A stretch of DNA of 64,000 bases from Pseudomonas sp. WS 5079 (GCF_012985465.1 NZ_JAAQWN010000010.1:62001-126000), one strand, 5' to 3'; positions 1-8,302 are shown, counted from the stretch's first letter. Made by a program: numbers and translations. The notes: generated by a model not told the origin, from the sequence alone.

Positions 1-263
1 AAGCACTGGCCGGTGCCAGCAACACGTCCGATATCTGGAGCGACAACATGACCTTGGCCTACGTGGCCAAGCCAATGACGGGTGCAAACGCAGACTACGA
101 AGAGCCAAGTTTTGGCTACACCCTGCGTCGCAAAGGCATGCCGGAGATCGACACCTACGACACCGCTGGCGGCAAGGTGCGCTTCGTGCGTAACACCGAC
201 ATCTATAAGCCTGTGGTGGTCGGTGCGGATGCCGGTTACCTGATCTCCGACACCAACGGTTGA
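1..263 (+). CDS. Phage major capsid protein, C-terminal fragment (cut by window edge)
   Basis: The frame is open from position 3 without a start, so this is the last ~86 residues of a gene that begins upstream. The peptide (LAYVAKPMT, SFGYTLRRKGMPEID, ending DAGYLISDTNG) has the look of the C-terminal end of phage major capsid proteins, in which a beta-rich segment precedes a short tail. It is followed after 8 bp by the next head gene. The assignment rests on this fragment and on its position directly before the cement and gp36-like genes; the rest of the protein is not visible. Confidence 0.65.
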   Translation, partial: ALAGASNTSDIWSDNMTLAYVAKPMTGANADYEEPSFGYTLRRKGMPEIDTYDTAGGKVRFVRNTDIYKPVVVGADAGYLISDTNG

Positions 264-271
264 GGTGAGCC

Positions 272-793
272 ATGGCGACTAAAAACCCAGCGAAGGATAA
301 GGCCGCGCCCTCGGCGTCGACCGATGACCAGGGCTCGGTCAATGACTCGCAGCAGGATGCTGGCTTGTCAGCTTCGCCTGCAGCATCGGCATCTGTTACT
401 GAGCCGACATTGCACCAGGACAGCAGCGCATTGGCGGCGACCGGCGACCTGGGATTGGTCAAAGAGCCGCTGCCGGGCGATGTTTTGTTATCAGCACCTG
501 CAGCACCAGTTCCCGCGACCGACTCAACGCTCAACCAGGCCGGCAGTGCGTTGGCGTCACTTTTGTCGCAAGACCTCGGTCCGAATGCAGCTCCAGCTGC
601 TGCACCAGGCGATTCGTTGGACAAGACAATCCAGGACGAAAAGCTGCCGCGCTACTACGTGACAGACGTGTCCTCGGTGCTCCACAACGACAAGTGGTAC
701 CACGCAGGCGACAGCCTCTCCCTGAGCGACGCCGAGGCAACCACGTTGCTGCAACGTCGCATCATCGAACCGATCCAGGAGTTCAACCAGTGA
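272..793 (+). CDS. Phage head-region protein, Ala/Pro/Ser-rich with a small C-terminal domain
   Basis: 173 residues. The first ~120 residues are low complexity, rich in Ala, Ser, Pro and Asp, with an internal near-repeat of TLHQ/TLNQ-SALA-LG segments (about residues 45-60 and 87-103), and look disordered. The last ~50 residues (YYVTDVSSVLHNDKWYHAG onward) form a compact domain seen in small phage proteins that sit between capsid and neck genes. A Shine-Dalgarno-like GAGG lies just before ATG 272. The stop overlaps the next start (GTGA). Function is unknown; a head-associated role is inferred from position only. Confidence 0.6.
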   Translation: MATKNPAKDKAAPSASTDDQGSVNDSQQDAGLSASPAASASVTEPTLHQDSSALAATGDLGLVKEPLPGDVLLSAPAAPVPATDSTLNQAGSALASLLSQDLGPNAAPAAAPGDSLDKTIQDEKLPRYYVTDVSSVLHNDKWYHAGDSLSLSDAEATTLLQRRIIEPIQEFNQ

Positions 794-1122
794 AAACCCA
801 ACAACCTGTTCTAACGACCTCAGTGGTCGCAGTGACTGACCTGCCGCGCTATCGCTTTGCGGGCTTTACCGGTGGCCTCTGTGGCGCCGGTCTTAAGGCC
901 CTGGGTACGGTCGAAGCCGATACCCAAGCAGATAACGTTGCCCCGATCAATGTGTTGGGCATTTGCCTGGTCATCAGCGGCGGTGCCGTCGCTGCTGGTG
1001 TCCAGGTCGAGTCTGATGCTGATGGTCGAGCGGTAACGCTTGCGACAGGCATTTCCAACGGCGTTGCCATGGATGCAGCCACTGCTTCGGGTGATGTCAT
1101 TCGTATCGTCCGGGGAATCTGA
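790..1122 (+). CDS. Capsid cement/decoration protein, DUF2190-like
   Basis: 110 residues from a GTG that overlaps the preceding stop (GTGA at 790-793); the frame is open further upstream but a start there would run deep into the previous gene. The pattern of a short Gly/Ala-rich beta protein (YRFAGFTGGLCGAG, GICLVISGGAVAAGVQVESDADGRA, ending in GDVIRIVRGI) is typical of DUF2190 capsid cement proteins that stabilise the mature head. Location next to the major capsid gene agrees. It could be another small head protein of similar composition. Confidence 0.6.
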   Translation: MKTQQPVLTTSVVAVTDLPRYRFAGFTGGLCGAGLKALGTVEADTQADNVAPINVLGICLVISGGAVAAGVQVESDADGRAVTLATGISNGVAMDAATASGDVIRIVRGI

Positions 1123-1129
1123 GGTCGCC

Positions 1130-1561
1130 ATGCGCTACTGCACTCGCGCCGATATCAGCAACGCCATGCCCGAGCGGACCTTGATCCAGCTTTCCAACGA
1201 CGATCCAGCGGCCAGACAGCCGAATGAAGTCGTGATCGAGGACGGTGTGCGCCAAGCCGAAGAACTGGTTGATGGCTACCTGCGCGGTCGTTACGACTTG
1301 CCGCTCAATCCGGTACCCACGGTATTGCGCGATGCAGTGGTGTACCTGGCACGGCACTGGCTGTACCAGCGACGCCCTGAAGGGGCATTGCCCGACTCTG
1401 TGAAGGACAGCCGCAAGGACACTATCAAGCTCCTGGAGAGCATCCGCGATGGCGTGGTCACCCTGGGGATGCCCACTGGTGAAGCTACGCCGGAACCGGG
1501 TGAGATCCGTGTGCGTGCCCGCACTCAGAAATTTGGGTCCGACTTGTGGGAGCGCTACTGA
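1130..1561 (+). CDS. Mu gp36-like head-tail connector protein (DUF1320)
   Basis: 143 residues starting at ATG 1130 (MRYCTRADI), 7 bp after the previous stop. The N-terminal Y-C-T-x-x-D, the central E-E-L-V-D-G-Y-L-x-G-R-Y-x-L-P-L stretch (about residues 43-60) and the following helical segment ending in YQRRPEG are characteristic of the gp36 family of Mu-like phages, thought to act in the head-tail interface. Its stop overlaps the next ATG (ATGA at 1561). A start further upstream is possible in frame but would overlap the DUF2190 gene. Confidence 0.85.
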   Translation: MRYCTRADISNAMPERTLIQLSNDDPAARQPNEVVIEDGVRQAEELVDGYLRGRYDLPLNPVPTVLRDAVVYLARHWLYQRRPEGALPDSVKDSRKDTIKLLESIRDGVVTLGMPTGEATPEPGEIRVRARTQKFGSDLWERY

Positions 1562-2049
1562 TGACCAGTCTCCAGGAGCCGACCCAGACCGAGGTGTTGT
1601 TGGACGCGATGTTGGAGCGATTGCGGGGTCAGTTCGACGCAGAGCTTGCCGTTGAGTTGTTCCCTGAAAGCCCGGCGCAGTATCGATTGAATCATCCGTG
1701 CGGGGCGATTTTGTTGGCCTATGGCCGGTCGACCTTTGGTGGTTCCGAGGGCACTGACGCGGTGTTCCAAGCACGCAACATCGTCATCCGACTGACCTTG
1801 GTGTTTCGTCAGCTCAACGGCAGGGATGGTGTTGTCAGCTACTTGGACCGTATCCGCACCTGCTTGACCGGTTGGTATGCACCGCACTGCGACATGGCTT
1901 GTCGCGCTGTGTCCGAACAGTTCATCGGGCATCGGGACGGTGTTTGGCAGTACGCCCAGGACATCTCCACTCGCATGACTCAGCTGCAGTCCATGGTCCC
2001 TGAGCAAGGTGCACCGCTGGGCCATCTTAACTTTGAGGAATTCCCGTGA
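1561..2049 (+). CDS. Mu gp37-like protein (DUF1834)
   Basis: 162 residues from ATG 1561, overlapping the gp36 stop. The order acidic N-terminal helix, LNHPCGAILLAYGRSTFGG loop, then beta strands (RNIVIRLTLVFRQL) and the C-terminal ISTRMTQLQS strand fits the gp37/DUF1834 family that always follows gp36 in Mu-like phages. A tail terminator or completion role has been proposed for such proteins from their position; I cannot confirm it here. The stop overlaps the next start by 4 bp. Confidence 0.8.
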   Translation: MTSLQEPTQTEVLLDAMLERLRGQFDAELAVELFPESPAQYRLNHPCGAILLAYGRSTFGGSEGTDAVFQARNIVIRLTLVFRQLNGRDGVVSYLDRIRTCLTGWYAPHCDMACRAVSEQFIGHRDGVWQYAQDISTRMTQLQSMVPEQGAPLGHLNFEEFP

Positions 2050-2324
2050 AACTTACTCGATACATCTACAAAGGACCTCAAAGCGCTGCGTGTTTGCGTG
2101 TAGAAGGCTCCGCCGATCTGCTCGACGTGCAGCTGCTGCACAACCAGGTCGTCGAGCTGCCTGCCGAACACGAATACACCCGCGTATTGATGGCCCTCAA
2201 ACACCTGGTGTTGGTGCCTGCCGAAACAGAGCAACAACCAACGCAATCCATTGCACCTGGTCCTGATCTCATCGCGCAAAACGATGCAGAGCCGACTACT
2301 ACCAAAAAAGGAGGTAAGTCATGA
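2046..2324 (+). CDS. Small phage protein at the Mu gp38 position
   Basis: 92 residues, ATG overlapping the gp37 stop (GTGAAA context; ATG 2046). It contains a short beta-rich core (ACLRVEGSADLLDVQLLHNQVVELPAEHEYTR is spread over residues 17-48) and a charged, probably disordered C-terminus ending in TTKKGGKS. Mu gp38-type proteins of similar size lie between gp37 and the sheath. The sequence similarity is not strong enough for me to name the family. Translational coupling to the sheath (stop 2324, sheath ATG 2321) supports it being real. Confidence 0.6.
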   Translation: MKLTRYIYKGPQSAACLRVEGSADLLDVQLLHNQVVELPAEHEYTRVLMALKHLVLVPAETEQQPTQSIAPGPDLIAQNDAEPTTTKKGGKS

Positions 2325-3745
2325 GCGCCAACTATCTGCACGGCATTGAAACCCTTGAAGTCGAACGCGGCCCTCGGGCCATCAGGGTGGTCAAGTCAGC
2401 AGTGATTGCCTTGATCGGCACTGCGCCGATGGGGCCAGTCAACACACTGACACTGTCGCTGAATGAGACTGATGGTGCCCAGTTCGGCCCGGATCTGCCT
2501 GGGTTCGGTATTCCCGAGGCGCTGGATGGTATCTACGACTTCGGCGCTGGAACGGTGCTGGTGATCAACGTGCTCGATCCCGCCACCCATCGCACCAGCG
2601 TTGACGCGGAGCCGAAATCGTTTGGTGACAACGATGTACTGCAGCTGGCACATGGTGCGCTGCAGTCGTTGGTGCTCAAAACCGAAGCTGATGACAACAC
2701 CTATACGTTGGGCACTGACTACACGGTGGACTTGATGACCGGGCGGGTGAAGCGCCTGACTACCGGCATCATTCCTCTCAAAGGGGCAGTTAAAGCCAGC
2801 TACGTTTATGCCGACCCAAGCAAGGTCACGCCTGCCGACATCATTGGCACCGTCAATGCGGCAGGTTTGCGTACCGGCTTGAAGGCGTTCCAGGACAGTT
2901 ACAACCAGCTTGGTTTTTTCCCGAAGATCTTCATTGCTCCGGGTTTCAGCACACTCAACTCAGTCAGCGTTGAGATGATTGCCTCGGCAGAGCAATTGAG
3001 CGCTGTTGCGTATATCGATGCGCCGATTGGCAGCACCGTGCAGCAGGTGGTTGCCGGTCGCGGTCCTGCGGGCACCCTCAACTTCAACACCAGCAGCGAC
3101 CGCGTTCGCTTGTGTTATCCGCACGTTAAGGTGTACGACGCCGCAACCAACGGTGAACGCCTGCAGCCGTTGTCGATTCGGGCGGCAGGTCTGCGTGCGA
3201 AGGTCGATTACGACAAGGGTTATTGGTGGAGCAGCTCCAACCAGGAACTCCTGGGCGTGATTGGTCTGGAGCGTCCACTGACTGCGCGGATCGATGACCC
3301 CAACAGCGAGGTGAATCTGCTCAACGAGAACGGGATCACCACCGTGTTCAACTCGTTTGGCACCGGTTTGCGTCTTTGGGGTAACCGCACAGCGGCCTGG
3401 CCTACCGTGACGCATATGCGCAACTTCGAAAACGTCCGACGCACCAAGGACATCGTCGACGAGTCGATCCGATACAGCTCGCTGCAGTTCACCGATCAGC
3501 CTGTCACCACCTCACTGATCGACAGCATCGTCGAAAGCGTCAACCAGCTTTTGCGCAAGCTGATCGGCGATCAGGCGCTGATCGGCGGTGAATGCTGGTA
3601 TGACCCCGCTCGTAACCCGCAAACCCAACTAGAGCTGGGACACGTGCTGTTCAATTACAAACTGACCGTACCGCTGCCATTCGAGCGTGGCACCTACGAA
3701 ACCGAAATTACCGGGGAATACCTGGTCAACTTGGGAGCTGCATAA
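2321..3745 (+). CDS. Contractile tail sheath protein
   Basis: 474 residues, usual length for Mu gpL/P2 FI-type sheaths. The N-terminus (YLHGIETLEVERGPRAIRVV followed by a hydrophobic segment VIALIGTAPMGPVN) is the classic sheath start. The C-terminal half carries the conserved W-x-W-G-N-R-T-A-A-W-P core near residue 357 and the closing beta strands (FNYKLTVPLPFERGTYETEITGEYLVNL) that make the inter-subunit mesh. The product forms the outer contractile tube driving DNA injection. A strong GGAGG-type site lies at 2309-2315 just before ATG 2321. Confidence 0.95.
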   Translation: MSANYLHGIETLEVERGPRAIRVVKSAVIALIGTAPMGPVNTLTLSLNETDGAQFGPDLPGFGIPEALDGIYDFGAGTVLVINVLDPATHRTSVDAEPKSFGDNDVLQLAHGALQSLVLKTEADDNTYTLGTDYTVDLMTGRVKRLTTGIIPLKGAVKASYVYADPSKVTPADIIGTVNAAGLRTGLKAFQDSYNQLGFFPKIFIAPGFSTLNSVSVEMIASAEQLSAVAYIDAPIGSTVQQVVAGRGPAGTLNFNTSSDRVRLCYPHVKVYDAATNGERLQPLSIRAAGLRAKVDYDKGYWWSSSNQELLGVIGLERPLTARIDDPNSEVNLLNENGITTVFNSFGTGLRLWGNRTAAWPTVTHMRNFENVRRTKDIVDESIRYSSLQFTDQPVTTSLIDSIVESVNQLLRKLIGDQALIGGECWYDPARNPQTQLELGHVLFNYKLTVPLPFERGTYETEITGEYLVNLGAA

Positions 3746-4270
3746 ATGGCAGGCTTTAGTGCACACCGCATCACCAACGCAGCGGTCTACCTGGACGGTG
3801 CCAGCTTCTTCGGTCGTTGCGAAGAGATCGACCTGGGCTCGGTCAAGACCATAATGAGTGACTTCCAGGGACTGGGCATGGTCGGCCTGATCGAGCTGCC
3901 GGATGGCATCGACAAACTGGAGGGCAAGATCGTTTGGAACAGCCTGTACGTTGATGCCGCCAAGAAAATGGCCACACCATTCACGACCGTACAGCTGCAA
4001 TGCCGCTCCAACGTCCAGGTCTTTAACAGCGCTGGGCTGGTGAACGAGGTCCCGCTGGTGACGTTGATGACCATCATGTTCAAGGAGTACGCCCTGGGCG
4101 GTTTCAAACCACGTGACCCAACCAAGTTTGAAACACCGTTCTCAGCGACCTATGTGCGCCAGATCCTGAATGGCGAAGAGGTGGTGCTGCTCGACTACTT
4201 GGCCAACATCTTCAGGGTGGGTGGTAAGGATCAGTTGGCCAAGTACCGGCAGAACATCGGGCAGGCGTGA
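3746..4270 (+). CDS. Major tail tube protein (FII/gpM type)
   Basis: 174 residues, directly abutting the sheath stop. The opening AHRITNAAVYLDGASFFGR, then GLVGLIELPDG-like IELPDGIDKLEGKIVW and a C-terminal beta-rich part are typical of P2 FII/Mu M tail tube subunits that stack as hexamers inside the sheath. The sheath-then-tube order is universal in contractile phages. The stop is 1 bp away from the end of a minus-strand gene, so the plus-strand tail operon is interrupted here. Confidence 0.92.
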   Translation: MAGFSAHRITNAAVYLDGASFFGRCEEIDLGSVKTIMSDFQGLGMVGLIELPDGIDKLEGKIVWNSLYVDAAKKMATPFTTVQLQCRSNVQVFNSAGLVNEVPLVTLMTIMFKEYALGGFKPRDPTKFETPFSATYVRQILNGEEVVLLDYLANIFRVGGKDQLAKYRQNIGQA

Positions 4271-4271
4271 T

Positions 4272-4715
4272 TCAGCCAGGGAGGCCGAATTGGGTAGTGG
4301 CGATACGGGTACCAATGGATAGGGCTTGTCCCGCGATGCTGCCCAATAAGCTTTTGGCTCCGCTCTTGGACGCATCGACCAGTTGATCGCCGAGGGTGGG
4401 TCCGGTCTTGAGGCTTTCAGGCGTAGCTTTTAATACCTCAAGACCTTTGGCAGTTAAAACGCCATCCGAATAACCGGTAGCGTGAACCTTGTCTTTGAAG
4501 CGCAGGTACCCCGACTCGGATAACCAGTCGATACATGCAAACAGGAACTCCCCGTTTTCATTGGGGATCTCCGTTCCAAAGAACTCATCGAATGAATACC
4601 CATCATCAATGAGTTCACCGAGCAGAAGGTTACGTGGTACCGGAAAACTCTCATATAAAGTGCCAAGTATCTGGCCAGTGAGTTCGTCGAATCGTTTGAT
4701 ATTGGAGGTGGTCAT
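4272..4715 (-). CDS. Minus-strand cargo (moron) protein of unknown function
   Basis: 147 residues starting at 4715 (MTTSNIKRFDELTGQIL), with AGGAG 7 nt upstream, which decides against a longer in-frame start at 4883. The N-terminal ~90 residues look like a winged-helix type fold with many hydrophobic helices (ILGTLYESFPVPRNLLL, CIDWLSESGYLRFKD); the C-terminus contains LKTGPTLGDQLVDASKSGAK and a hydrophobic tail (SLLGSIAGQALSIG). It converges on the tail tube gene and diverges from the 4714 gene with overlapping start codons. Opposite orientation inside a morphogenesis operon suggests a lysogenically expressed cargo gene; no function can be assigned. Confidence 0.75.
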   Translation of the reverse strand: MTTSNIKRFDELTGQILGTLYESFPVPRNLLLGELIDDGYSFDEFFGTEIPNENGEFLFACIDWLSESGYLRFKDKVHATGYSDGVLTAKGLEVLKATPESLKTGPTLGDQLVDASKSGAKSLLGSIAGQALSIGTRIATTQFGLPG

Positions 4716-4950
4716 GTCCTTGACTCCTGATGAGCAGAAAGTGAAAGCGCAAAGTCGTGACGACATATTGAAGTGTGTCGACATGCAGGTAAGTCGTGAT
4801 TTTGACTTTTCGCGGGCAAAACAATACTGGGGCAAGATCCTGGAGGAAACCCCAAAAGAGATTTTAGTTGAGGCGCTGAGCATGGCATTGGCATCCGGCC
4901 GTTACCAGATGGCGCCGCGCTGTAACTGTCAGTGTGGCCGCCATTGTTGA
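4714..4950 (+). CDS. Small plus-strand cargo protein with Cys-rich C-terminus
   Basis: 78 residues from ATG 4714, whose A-T lies within the complement of the divergent gene's own start codon (CATG at 4713-4716). A GGAGG lies at 4704-4708, inside the first codons of the minus-strand gene. The sequence has a polar helical body (SRDFDFSRAKQYWGKILEE and a following amphipathic helix) and ends in CNCQCGRHC, four Cys and one His in nine residues. A factor-independent terminator follows at 5002. The good ribosome site and clean end support expression; the family is unknown to me. Confidence 0.55.
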   Translation: MSLTPDEQKVKAQSRDDILKCVDMQVSRDFDFSRAKQYWGKILEETPKEILVEALSMALASGRYQMAPRCNCQCGRHC

Positions 4951-5001
4951 TGTCTGATATGGACCAGCTCCAACGGACTGGAGCCGCCAGGACGGCAACC
5001 C

Positions 5002-5034
5002 GAAGCCCCGCCATCGTGCGGGGCTTCTTCTTTA
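5002..5034 (+). terminator. Rho-independent terminator inside the tail operon
   Basis: GAAGCCCCGC and GCGGGGCTTC form a perfect 10 bp stem (5002-5027) with a CATC-type loop, followed by TTCTTT. It ends the transcript carrying the tail tube and/or the 4714 gene, so the genes from 5114 onwards probably need readthrough or their own promoter. Confidence 0.85.
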
Positions 5035-5113
5035 AACTCGATTAAAAGCAAGCGCCACGGCCAGGCGCGACACTCAGGACTCTCATAGAGCAATCCAACC
5101 TGGAGTAACAAAC

Positions 5114-5443
5114 GTGGCCGACAAACTGATCTTCACCCTCAAGTTCCCCTTCAAAACCGCCGCTCAAGTGCAGCTGAATTCCCTTCCTATCAAACGTCTC
5201 AAGCGTAAAGACATCAGCCAGGCCCAAGCATCAACCAAGGATGAAGGCGTCATGGAAGACATGCTGGTCGCCAAGATGTTTGGCATCACCCTGGAAGATC
5301 TGGGCGAGTTCGACATTGCTGACTCGAAGTCAGCCACTGAGGTGTTGCGGGAAATGTCCTCTGGAGGAGACCTTGCTGCAATCCTGGGACGAAGCGCTGT
5401 TGATGGTGCTAAAGATGCAACCGTCGGAGATAGCGCAGCTTGA
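5114..5443 (+). CDS. Tail assembly chaperone, short (unshifted) form
   Basis: 109 residues from GTG 5114 with GGAG 9 nt upstream. The protein (ADKLIFTLKFPFKTAAQVQ, LKRKDISQAQAS, FGITLEDLGEFDIADS) fits the gp41/gpE class of tail assembly chaperones that coat the tape measure protein before tube polymerisation. It lies between the tube and tape measure genes, the invariant place. It overlaps a second open frame (to 5522) that would add a C-terminal extension by ribosomal frameshifting, as in most tailed phages. Confidence 0.8.
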   Translation: MADKLIFTLKFPFKTAAQVQLNSLPIKRLKRKDISQAQASTKDEGVMEDMLVAKMFGITLEDLGEFDIADSKSATEVLREMSSGGDLAAILGRSAVDGAKDATVGDSAA

Positions 5444-5522
5444 CATGGAGGATTACTGGCGCTGGGTTGAGTCGTGTGAGCGCGAGATCAATCGTCGGAT
5501 CGAGCAGATGAACAAGCAGTAG
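5178..5522 (+). CDS. Frameshift extension of the tail assembly chaperone
   Basis: This frame is open from about 5178 to the stop at 5522 and is offset +1 (equivalently -2) from the 5114 frame. Its C-terminal part, EIAQLDMEDYWRWVESCERE, reads on past the short form's stop and has the sequence style of tail chaperone extensions. There is no convincing ribosome site for separate translation. Mu is reported to use a -2 shift at this locus, so a -2 event somewhere between 5178 and 5443 is my reading. I could not identify the slip site. Confidence 0.65.
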   Translation: MPFLSNVSSVKTSARPKHQPRMKASWKTCWSPRCLASPWKIWASSTLLTRSQPLRCCGKCPLEETLLQSWDEALLMVLKMQPSEIAQLDMEDYWRWVESCEREINRRIEQMNKQ

Positions 5523-5548
5523 TCCGATCACATCCCCCGCGCAATGTC

Positions 5549-5572
5549 GTGTCGCCCGCACCAGGGCGACAC
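5549..5572 (+). other. Hairpin between tail chaperone and tape measure genes
   Basis: GTGTCGCCC and GGGCGACAC form a perfect 9 bp stem with a 6 nt loop. Only CCTCTTCTCC follows, with no run of T, so it is a poor terminator; an RNA processing or mRNA stability role before the tape measure gene is possible. Confidence 0.6.
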
Positions 5573-5605
5573 ACCCTCTTCTCCATATAAATAGCTGGGC
5601 ACGCC

Positions 5606-8302
5606 ATGGCCAATGAAGTTCTTGTCGGGTTAAAAATCGGCGCCACGGTTGCTGGTAGCTTGAGCGCCGCTTTTGGTTCGGCCAAATCTACGGTCCAGCA
5701 ACTGGGGCGTGCAACGGACGGCCTGACAGCCAAACAAAAACTCATCGGCACCGAACTGGCGGCGTCTCTGGCGCGTGGCGGTACTAGTGTAGAGCGTCTG
5801 CGTCGCCAGTACGACCAGGTGGGACGTGCCATTGATCAACTCAAGATCAAACAGGAGCGTCTCAACACCAGTTTGGCCCGTGGTGCACAGTTAAAAAATG
5901 AACGGGGCGAACTGCGCGGACAGGCACTTGAAACGCTGGGTACAGCAGCGGTGGTCGGTGCCCCCATTGCTCAGTCGTTTCGCCAGGCGATTGACTTCCA
6001 AGATCAGACGCGGGACATCTCCATCACGGGTGACTTCGATGAGGGGGAGGAAAAGCGCCTCGGCAACGTGCTGCGTGAGTCCGCATTGCGCTGGAATCAA
6101 ACCCAAACCGAGGTGGCCAACGGTGCTGGGGTACTGATTGCCGGTGGCATATCCAGCGCGAAAGAACTGGCGGCTTATGCTCCGGTGATGGCGAAGGCGG
6201 CGACGGCAACGCGAGCCAGCATGGAACACCTTGGATCGGTGGCCATCGCGCTGAATGACAACCTGGGCATTGGCGCGTCGGGCCTTGAGCGCTCAATGAA
6301 CATCCTGGCCTACGCAGGTAAACGCGGTCAGTTTGAGCTGGCCGACATGGCCAAGTGGCTGCCGCAGCTAACGCCTCAGTTTGCCGCCCTGGGCATTACC
6401 GGCGAACGCGCTGTGGCCGAGATCGGTGCTTCGCTGCAGATCGCCCGTAAGGGTGCAGGCAGCAACGACGAAGCAGCCAACAACTTCAAGAATTTCCTTT
6501 CCAAGATCACCGCACCCGACACGCTGAAAGCGTTCTCGGATGCAGGTGTCGACCTGCAGGACACGATGAGAGGCTTGATCAGCCAAGGTCTGACACCGAT
6601 GCAGGCCATGATGACCACCATCACCAAGTACACCAGCACCAAAGGGCCTGCTGCTGCAGCAGGATTCCAGCGTGCGATGGCCTTGAAAGATGACCAGGAG
6701 CGGCAGATCGCGCTGGACCGCTTGAATGAAGCCTACAAGTTGGGCGAACTCTTCCGCGATCAGCAAGTGCTGTCTTTTGTTCGTCCGGCGCTGGCCAACC
6801 AGGAGGAGCAGGCCAGCATCCAAAAAGGAGGGCTTGAGGCAGCTGATAAAGGCGTTCTAGACCTCGACTGGGCAAAGCGCATGGGCAGCCCAAAGGAACA
6901 ACTTAAAGCACTGAGCGTGGGGGTAACGGATGCGGGCATCAGTCTGGGCAGCGTTTTGCTCCCGGCATTGCTCGACATCACCAAGGCAGCCATTCCGCTG
7001 GTTCGTTCATTTTCGGCCTGGACTGAAGAGAACGCAGGCCTGGTCAGCGGAGTGATCAAGGTCCTCGCGGGAGTGGTTGCACTCAAACTGGGCTTCATTG
7101 CCTTGAAGTATGGCGCCAACCTTGGTGCGTCTGCGCTCAACGGTATGGGTACCACCATGGCGTTGCTGTCGGGCAAAGCTACCTTGCTCAACAGCGCTTT
7201 ACTCTCCGCTCGATTGGCGCCATTTATCGCTGGTGTCACAGGGGTGACAACGGCACTGCCGGGTCTTTCTGCCGCAGTGGTTGCATTGAGCGGCGTAATT
7301 GCCGCGACTCCGATTGGCTGGATCATCGGCGGCCTAGTAGCCCTAGCTGTCTTGGGGCTCGCGATCTATAAAAACTGGGAGCCACTCAAGGCCTGGATGA
7401 TCGGTTTTTTCACCGGTCTAAAAGACGGCCTCAAACCGATAGGTGATGCGTTCTCAGCAGCCTTTGCTCCCGTTGCTCCCTTGCTGGCGAAACTGGGGGA
7501 ATACATCAAACCGGTGATCACCTGGTTCCGTGAGTTACTCAGTCCGGTTCAAGTGTCGGGTGATGAGCTGGGGCGCGCCACCTGGGCGGGTATTGAGTTC
7601 GGTCGGGCTGTTGGTGCTGTTCTCTCAGGACTGTTAACGCCTGTCCGTTGGCTTCTAGAGGGTATCAGCGATATCCCGAAAGCATTTGATGGCGGCCTGG
7701 CTGGAGTTGCCGCGCTGATCCTCAACTTCTCACCGATGAGCCTGTTCTACAGAGTGTTTTCTGGAGTAATGAGTTACTTCGGTATTGAACTGCCAGGCAA
7801 GTTCACCGAGTTCGGCAGCATGATCATTGATGGCCTGGTCAACGGCATCAGGAACAAGGCCGCAGCGGTTAAGGATGCAGTCGTCGGACTGGGCTCCTCG
7901 ATCAAGAGCTGGTTCACCGGGGATCTGCAGATCCATTCCCCCAGCCGGGTTTTCTTAGGTTACGGCGCCAATATCAGTGAGGGTGCTGCCCTTGGCATCG
8001 CCAGTCAGTCTGACCTGGTGCGTAAAGCGGCACTGGGCATGGCATCCCAATCCAAGGTCAACATGGCGCCACCCAATCCTGCGGACGTTTCGAGGGCCAG
8101 CATGATGGGAGGTGGTGGCATGGGCGGAAAGATTGAAGTGACCTTCGCACCTCAGATCAATGTGCCGGGCGGGCCGGGCGTAATGGAACAAGTGAATCAA
8201 GGCCTACAGGCAAGCTATGCCGACTTCTTACGGATGATGGAGCGCTTTGAGCACGACAGAAACCGCCGTAGCTACGGCACACCGAGTGGAGGACGTGCCT
8301 GA
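5606..8302 (+). CDS. Tail tape measure protein
   Basis: 898 residues, by far the longest phage gene here, as expected for the protein that sets tail length and passes into the host envelope. The first ~110 residues are coiled-coil (LRRQYDQVGRAIDQLKIKQ, then SLARGAQLKNERGE). A phage TP901-type tape measure core follows (about 130-400). Hydrophobic segments lie around residues 470-530 and 555-600 (TPIGWIIGGLVALAVLGLA). The C-terminus has the IKSWFTGDLQIHSPSRVF motif common near the end of such proteins. Its stop overlaps the gpU start (TGATG). Confidence 0.95.
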   Translation: MANEVLVGLKIGATVAGSLSAAFGSAKSTVQQLGRATDGLTAKQKLIGTELAASLARGGTSVERLRRQYDQVGRAIDQLKIKQERLNTSLARGAQLKNERGELRGQALETLGTAAVVGAPIAQSFRQAIDFQDQTRDISITGDFDEGEEKRLGNVLRESALRWNQTQTEVANGAGVLIAGGISSAKELAAYAPVMAKAATATRASMEHLGSVAIALNDNLGIGASGLERSMNILAYAGKRGQFELADMAKWLPQLTPQFAALGITGERAVAEIGASLQIARKGAGSNDEAANNFKNFLSKITAPDTLKAFSDAGVDLQDTMRGLISQGLTPMQAMMTTITKYTSTKGPAAAAGFQRAMALKDDQERQIALDRLNEAYKLGELFRDQQVLSFVRPALANQEEQASIQKGGLEAADKGVLDLDWAKRMGSPKEQLKALSVGVTDAGISLGSVLLPALLDITKAAIPLVRSFSAWTEENAGLVSGVIKVLAGVVALKLGFIALKYGANLGASALNGMGTTMALLSGKATLLNSALLSARLAPFIAGVTGVTTALPGLSAAVVALSGVIAATPIGWIIGGLVALAVLGLAIYKNWEPLKAWMIGFFTGLKDGLKPIGDAFSAAFAPVAPLLAKLGEYIKPVITWFRELLSPVQVSGDELGRATWAGIEFGRAVGAVLSGLLTPVRWLLEGISDIPKAFDGGLAGVAALILNFSPMSLFYRVFSGVMSYFGIELPGKFTEFGSMIIDGLVNGIRNKAAAVKDAVVGLGSSIKSWFTGDLQIHSPSRVFLGYGANISEGAALGIASQSDLVRKAALGMASQSKVNMAPPNPADVSRASMMGGGGMGGKIEVTFAPQINVPGGPGVMEQVNQGLQASYADFLRMMERFEHDRNRRSYGTPSGGRA

